Source: Rubrivivax sp.
Lineage (GTDB): Bacteria; Pseudomonadota; Gammaproteobacteria; Burkholderiales; Burkholderiaceae_C
Direction: 5' to 3'
NCBI GenBank assembly: GCA_027484885.1
Contig: JAIXSD010000492.1
Span: 1 to 10,869, forward strand
DNA length: 10,869 nucleotides
The notes beneath the pieces are model-generated. The model was given only the letters and a program-made list of their open reading frames with translations. It was not told where the DNA came from and ran no database searches. Shown piece by piece: positions 8,772-10,869 of the stretch. Made by a program: the position numbers and the translations under genes. How positions within the stretch are numbered: the stretch's first letter is position 1; each line of letters begins with the position of its first letter.

Positions 8772-8776
8772 TCTCC
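8772..8776 (-). promoter_or_regulatory. Ribosome binding site of the porin gene
   Basis: GGAGA (8776 to 8772 on the - strand) lies 8 bases before the ATG at 8763 and decides between this start and the upstream ATG at 8781. The leader GGAGACAAG matches that of tctC. Confidence 0.8.
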
Positions 8777-8817
8777 GTCATTTTTGGGTTTGGTTTTCGG
8801 CGCAGGCCGGGCTGCTC

Positions 8818-8846
8818 GCTCAGCGTGCACCGCCATGGTGCTGAGC
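8818..8846. promoter_or_regulatory. Inverted repeat in the divergent spacer, porin side
   Basis: GCTCAGC (8818-8824) and GCTGAGC (8840-8846) are perfect 7-bp arms 15 bases apart. Overlapping arms GCACC (8827-8831) and GGTGC (8837-8841) offer a second, tighter fold. It lies 55-83 bases before the porin ATG, so it is either a regulator site at the porin promoter or a hairpin in the porin mRNA leader. The sequence alone does not decide which. Confidence 0.45.
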
Positions 8847-8850
8847 CAGG

Positions 8851-8871
8851 CTGTCAAATGCCTGTCCAAAT
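8851..8871. promoter_or_regulatory. Direct repeat with 11-bp period, likely operator for the OmpR-family regulator
   Basis: CTGTCAAAT (8851-8859) and CTGTCCAAAT (8862-8871) repeat 11 bases apart, one helical turn, the form to which OmpR/PhoB-family dimers bind head to tail. Weaker CTG-led copies at 8841, 8874 and 8886 continue the phasing. The site lies between the divergent porin and regulator genes. On the - strand it includes TTGACA (8857 to 8852), a perfect -35, but no matching -10 is seen 16-18 bases on, fitting an activator-dependent promoter. Binding is inferred. Confidence 0.5.
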
Positions 8872-8921
8872 CCCTGGGGCAAAACCTGAGGCGGCCAAGG
8901 CCCGGCGGCGCGGGGGCGCTC

Positions 8922-8938
8922 TGCTATCGTTGCCCGCA
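8922..8938 (+). promoter_or_regulatory. Putative extended -10 promoter of the response regulator (leaderless)
   Basis: TGC-TATCGT (8922-8930) is an extended -10 (TGn plus hexamer), which can work without a -35 box. It is 7 bases before the ATG at 8938, so transcription would start at about the A of the ATG. No Shine-Dalgarno precedes this ATG, in agreement. Confidence 0.5.
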
Positions 8939-9648
8939 TGAAACTCTTGGTGATCGAGGACAACCTGGCGATGCAAACCACGCTGCAGCGCTCCTTCGAG
9001 CGCCGCGGTTTTCGCGTCAGCACCTGCGACGATGGTGAGCGCGCCCTGTCGCGCTGGCGCTCCAGCCTGCCCGATGTCGTGCTGCTGGACCTGTCCATGC
9101 CGGGCCGAGATGGCCTCGATGTGCTCTGCGAAGCGCGCGCCGAAGGCCTGGACACCCCCGTCATCATCATCACCGCGCGCGGCACCCTGGGTGACCGCAT
9201 CCTCGGCCTCAATATCGGGGCCGACGACTACCTGCCCAAACCCTTCGACCTGGACGAGCTGGAAGCCCGCGTGCGCGCCCTGGTGCGCCGGCGCGGCCCG
9301 CAAGGCGGCAACCCGCACGGCGCGGACGAGCGCCCCCTAGCGCCCGAGTTCTGCGGGCTGCGCGCCGACCCCGACAGCGGCGCCGTCTACCTGCGCGGCC
9401 AGCCGCTGGACCTGGCGCCGCGCGAGGCCGCCCTGCTGCGTGCCCTGCTGGCCAAGCCCGGCCAGGCGGTGGCCAAGGAGCGCTTGTTCGATCTGGTGTT
9501 TGCCGGCGCCAGCGAGGCGCTGCCCGATGCCATCGAGGTGGTGGCCTACCGCCTGCGCAAAAAGCTGGCCGCCAGCGGCAGCAGCGCCCGCCTGGCCACT
9601 TTGCGCGGCCTCGGTTACCTGCTGCAGGCCGAAGCGGGCGATGCCTGA
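8938..9648 (+). CDS. tctD: OmpR-family response regulator, TctD-like
   Basis: DNA-binding partner of the sensor kinase downstream. The 236 residues hold a receiver domain (1-118) with acidic pocket E7-D8, phospho-acceptor D51 (VVLLDLSMPGRDG), T79 (IITAR) and K101 (LPKPFD), all intact. After a loose Gly/Pro linker comes the winged-helix effector domain (about 138-232): PREAALLRALL, a recognition helix around DAIEVVAYRLRKKL, and the wing LRGLGYLL. The ATG at 8938 starts exactly at the usual MKLLVIEDN beginning. It overlaps the kinase gene by 8 bases, so the two proteins are translationally coupled. Divergence from a porin-tctCBA operon mirrors the tctD/tctE arrangement in enteric bacteria and Pseudomonas, so control of that operon is the likely job. 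The symbol is assigned from context; family membership is certain. Confidence 0.92.
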   Translation: MKLLVIEDNLAMQTTLQRSFERRGFRVSTCDDGERALSRWRSSLPDVVLLDLSMPGRDGLDVLCEARAEGLDTPVIIITARGTLGDRILGLNIGADDYLPKPFDLDELEARVRALVRRRGPQGGNPHGADERPLAPEFCGLRADPDSGAVYLRGQPLDLAPREAALLRALLAKPGQAVAKERLFDLVFAGASEALPDAIEVVAYRLRKKLAASGSSARLATLRGLGYLLQAEAGDA

Positions 9649-10869
9649 GTCTTCCAACGCTTCCAACGAAGCGGGCTCGCGCTGGAGCCGGCTGTCCATG
9701 CGCAGCCGCCTGCTGCTGGGCATCTTGCTGCCGGTGGGCGTGCTGGTGGCGATCAACACGGTCAGCCTCTACCGCGAGGCTCTGAGCGCCGTCGACACGG
9801 CCTACGACCGCACCCTGCTGGCCTCGGCCAAGGCGATCGGTGAGCTGCTCAGCGTGGAGGGCTCGCCGCAAGGCCCACGGCTGCGCGCCAGCGTGCCCTA
9901 TTCGGCGCTGGAGGCTTTCGAATCCGGCAACAGCACGCGCCTGTATTTCAAGGTCAGCGGCTTCCAGGGCGAAATGCTGGCCGGCTACGAAGACCTGCCG
10001 GCCTGGAAAGGCCCCCTGCCCCAGCGCAGCAAATACGCCGCCCTGGTGGACTTTTACGACGGCTTCTACCGCGGCGAGCCAGTGCGCATGGCCGTGCTGC
10101 TGCAGCCGGTGGCCGGCCAGGCTGGCATCGGCCAGGCCACCATCCAGGTGGCCGAAACCCTGGACCTGCGCCATGCCCTGGCCCGCCAGGTGCTGCTGGA
10201 CACCCTCTGGCGCCAGGCCACCATGCTGGCGGTGATTGCCGGCGTGGTCTGGCTGGTGGTGCAGCGTTCGACCCGGCCGGTGCGCGCGCTCAGCGAGCTG
10301 ATCCAGTCGCGCGAGGCCGATGACCTGCGCCCCCTGCCCAGCGCGCCCAGCGGCCTGCCGGCCGAGCTGCAGCCGCTGATCGCCGCCACCAACGAGGCCC
10401 TGACCCGCCAGGCCCGGCTGCTGGAGCATCAAAAGCGCTTTGTGCGCGATGCCTCGCACCAGCTGCGCACGCCGCTGGCCGTGCTCAAGGTGCAGGTGCA
10501 ATCGGCCCGGCAGGGCGATGTCGATCCCATGCAGGCCCTGGCCGAGATCGACACCACCGTGGCCCGCGCCACCCAGGTCGCCAACCAGATGCTGGCCCTG
10601 GCCAAGGCCGAGCAGATGCGCCAGCAGGGCGACCAACCCCATGCCGCCATGCCGCGCCAGGACTGGGCCGAGGTGACACGCGCCGTGGCCCTGGATCTGG
10701 CGCCGCTGATCGTGCAGCGCGGCCTGGATTTCGACATCAGCACCGAGCCTGCCCCCATCGCCAGCCACGAATGGGCCTTGCGCGAGCTGACCCGCAATCT
10801 GCTGCACAACGCCATCCTGCACACGCCCGCTGGCGGGCGGCTGACCATCGAGCTGCGCGGCCTCGACGA
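9641..10869 (+). CDS. tctE: Sensor histidine kinase, TctE-like, 3' end missing
   Basis: Inner-membrane sensor that phosphorylates the adjacent regulator. 409 codons are visible and open to the window end. A short cytoplasmic N-terminus leads to transmembrane helix 1 (about 23-44), a periplasmic sensing region (about 45-192) like the N-terminal domain of TctE-type kinases, helix 2 (about 193-208), a short linker, the dimerisation/phospho-acceptor helix with FVRDASHQLRTPL (His273), and the N-box NLLHNA (N386, N390). The G boxes and C-terminus lie outside. Start at 9641 (ATGCCTGA overlap with the regulator stop) is favoured by coupling; the ATG at 9698 (MRSRLLLGILLP), with GGAG 10 bases upstream, is a fair alternative that removes 19 residues including a 9-base tandem repeat. 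The ligand is probably the acid imported by TctCBA, by context only. Confidence 0.9.
   Translation, partial: MPESSNASNEAGSRWSRLSMRSRLLLGILLPVGVLVAINTVSLYREALSAVDTAYDRTLLASAKAIGELLSVEGSPQGPRLRASVPYSALEAFESGNSTRLYFKVSGFQGEMLAGYEDLPAWKGPLPQRSKYAALVDFYDGFYRGEPVRMAVLLQPVAGQAGIGQATIQVAETLDLRHALARQVLLDTLWRQATMLAVIAGVVWLVVQRSTRPVRALSELIQSREADDLRPLPSAPSGLPAELQPLIAATNEALTRQARLLEHQKRFVRDASHQLRTPLAVLKVQVQSARQGDVDPMQALAEIDTTVARATQVANQMLALAKAEQMRQQGDQPHAAMPRQDWAEVTRAVALDLAPLIVQRGLDFDISTEPAPIASHEWALRELTRNLLHNAILHTPAGGRLTIELRGLD

Noticed and set aside
8829..8857. Complete sigma-70 promoter for the porin using TTGACA at 8857-8852
   Set aside because: No -10-like hexamer occurs 16-18 bases downstream on the - strand, so only the -35-like part can be supported; a sigma-54 pattern was also looked for and not found.
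9209..10822. 537-codon open frame on the - strand opposite the two-component genes
   Set aside because: Low-complexity Gln/His/Gly/Ala sequence opposite a clear regulator and kinase; antisense shadow.

Overview
The window is GC-rich DNA from what looks like a betaproteobacterium of the order Burkholderiales (Comamonadaceae/Roseateles-type). The clues are codons ending almost always in G or C, an RpoD with a long Lys/Ala/Glu-rich N-terminal extension, a trimeric-type porin ending in Phe, and a Bug/TctC-type tripartite tricarboxylate transporter (TTT). This placement is an inference from protein style; no database search was possible. I see no tRNA, rRNA, CRISPR array, insertion sequence or phage gene.

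Left part (1-4514, all + strand): the 3' portion of rpoD, cut at its 5' end by the window edge, ends in a textbook hairpin/T-run terminator. It is followed by a soluble class III adenylyl cyclase fused to a C-terminal FHA domain, then by hemH (ferrochelatase). These three are probably separate transcription units. The cyclase has a strong palindrome before it, and hemH seems to have a promoter whose -10 box sits right against the ATG, suggesting a leaderless mRNA.

Middle part (4534-8763, all - strand): an operon read right to left, outer-membrane porin - tctC (periplasmic binding protein) - tctB (small membrane subunit) - tctA (large membrane subunit). It converges on hemH with only 19 bases between the stop codons. 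Small GC-rich hairpins lie in the porin-tctC and tctC-tctB spacers.

Right part (8938-10869, + strand): a divergent two-component pair, an OmpR-family response regulator (TctD-like) overlapping by 8 bases a TctE-like histidine kinase that runs off the window. The 174-base divergent spacer carries a direct repeat with 11-base periodicity, the usual form of an OmpR/PhoB-family operator, plus a 7-bp inverted repeat on the porin side.

Together the right and middle parts form a complete uptake module: a sensor and regulator detect a (probably tricarboxylate or related) organic acid and switch on a dedicated porin, binding protein and permease. The substrate cannot be read from sequence. The most unusual single gene is the FHA-adenylyl cyclase, which keeps every canonical catalytic and phosphothreonine-binding residue.
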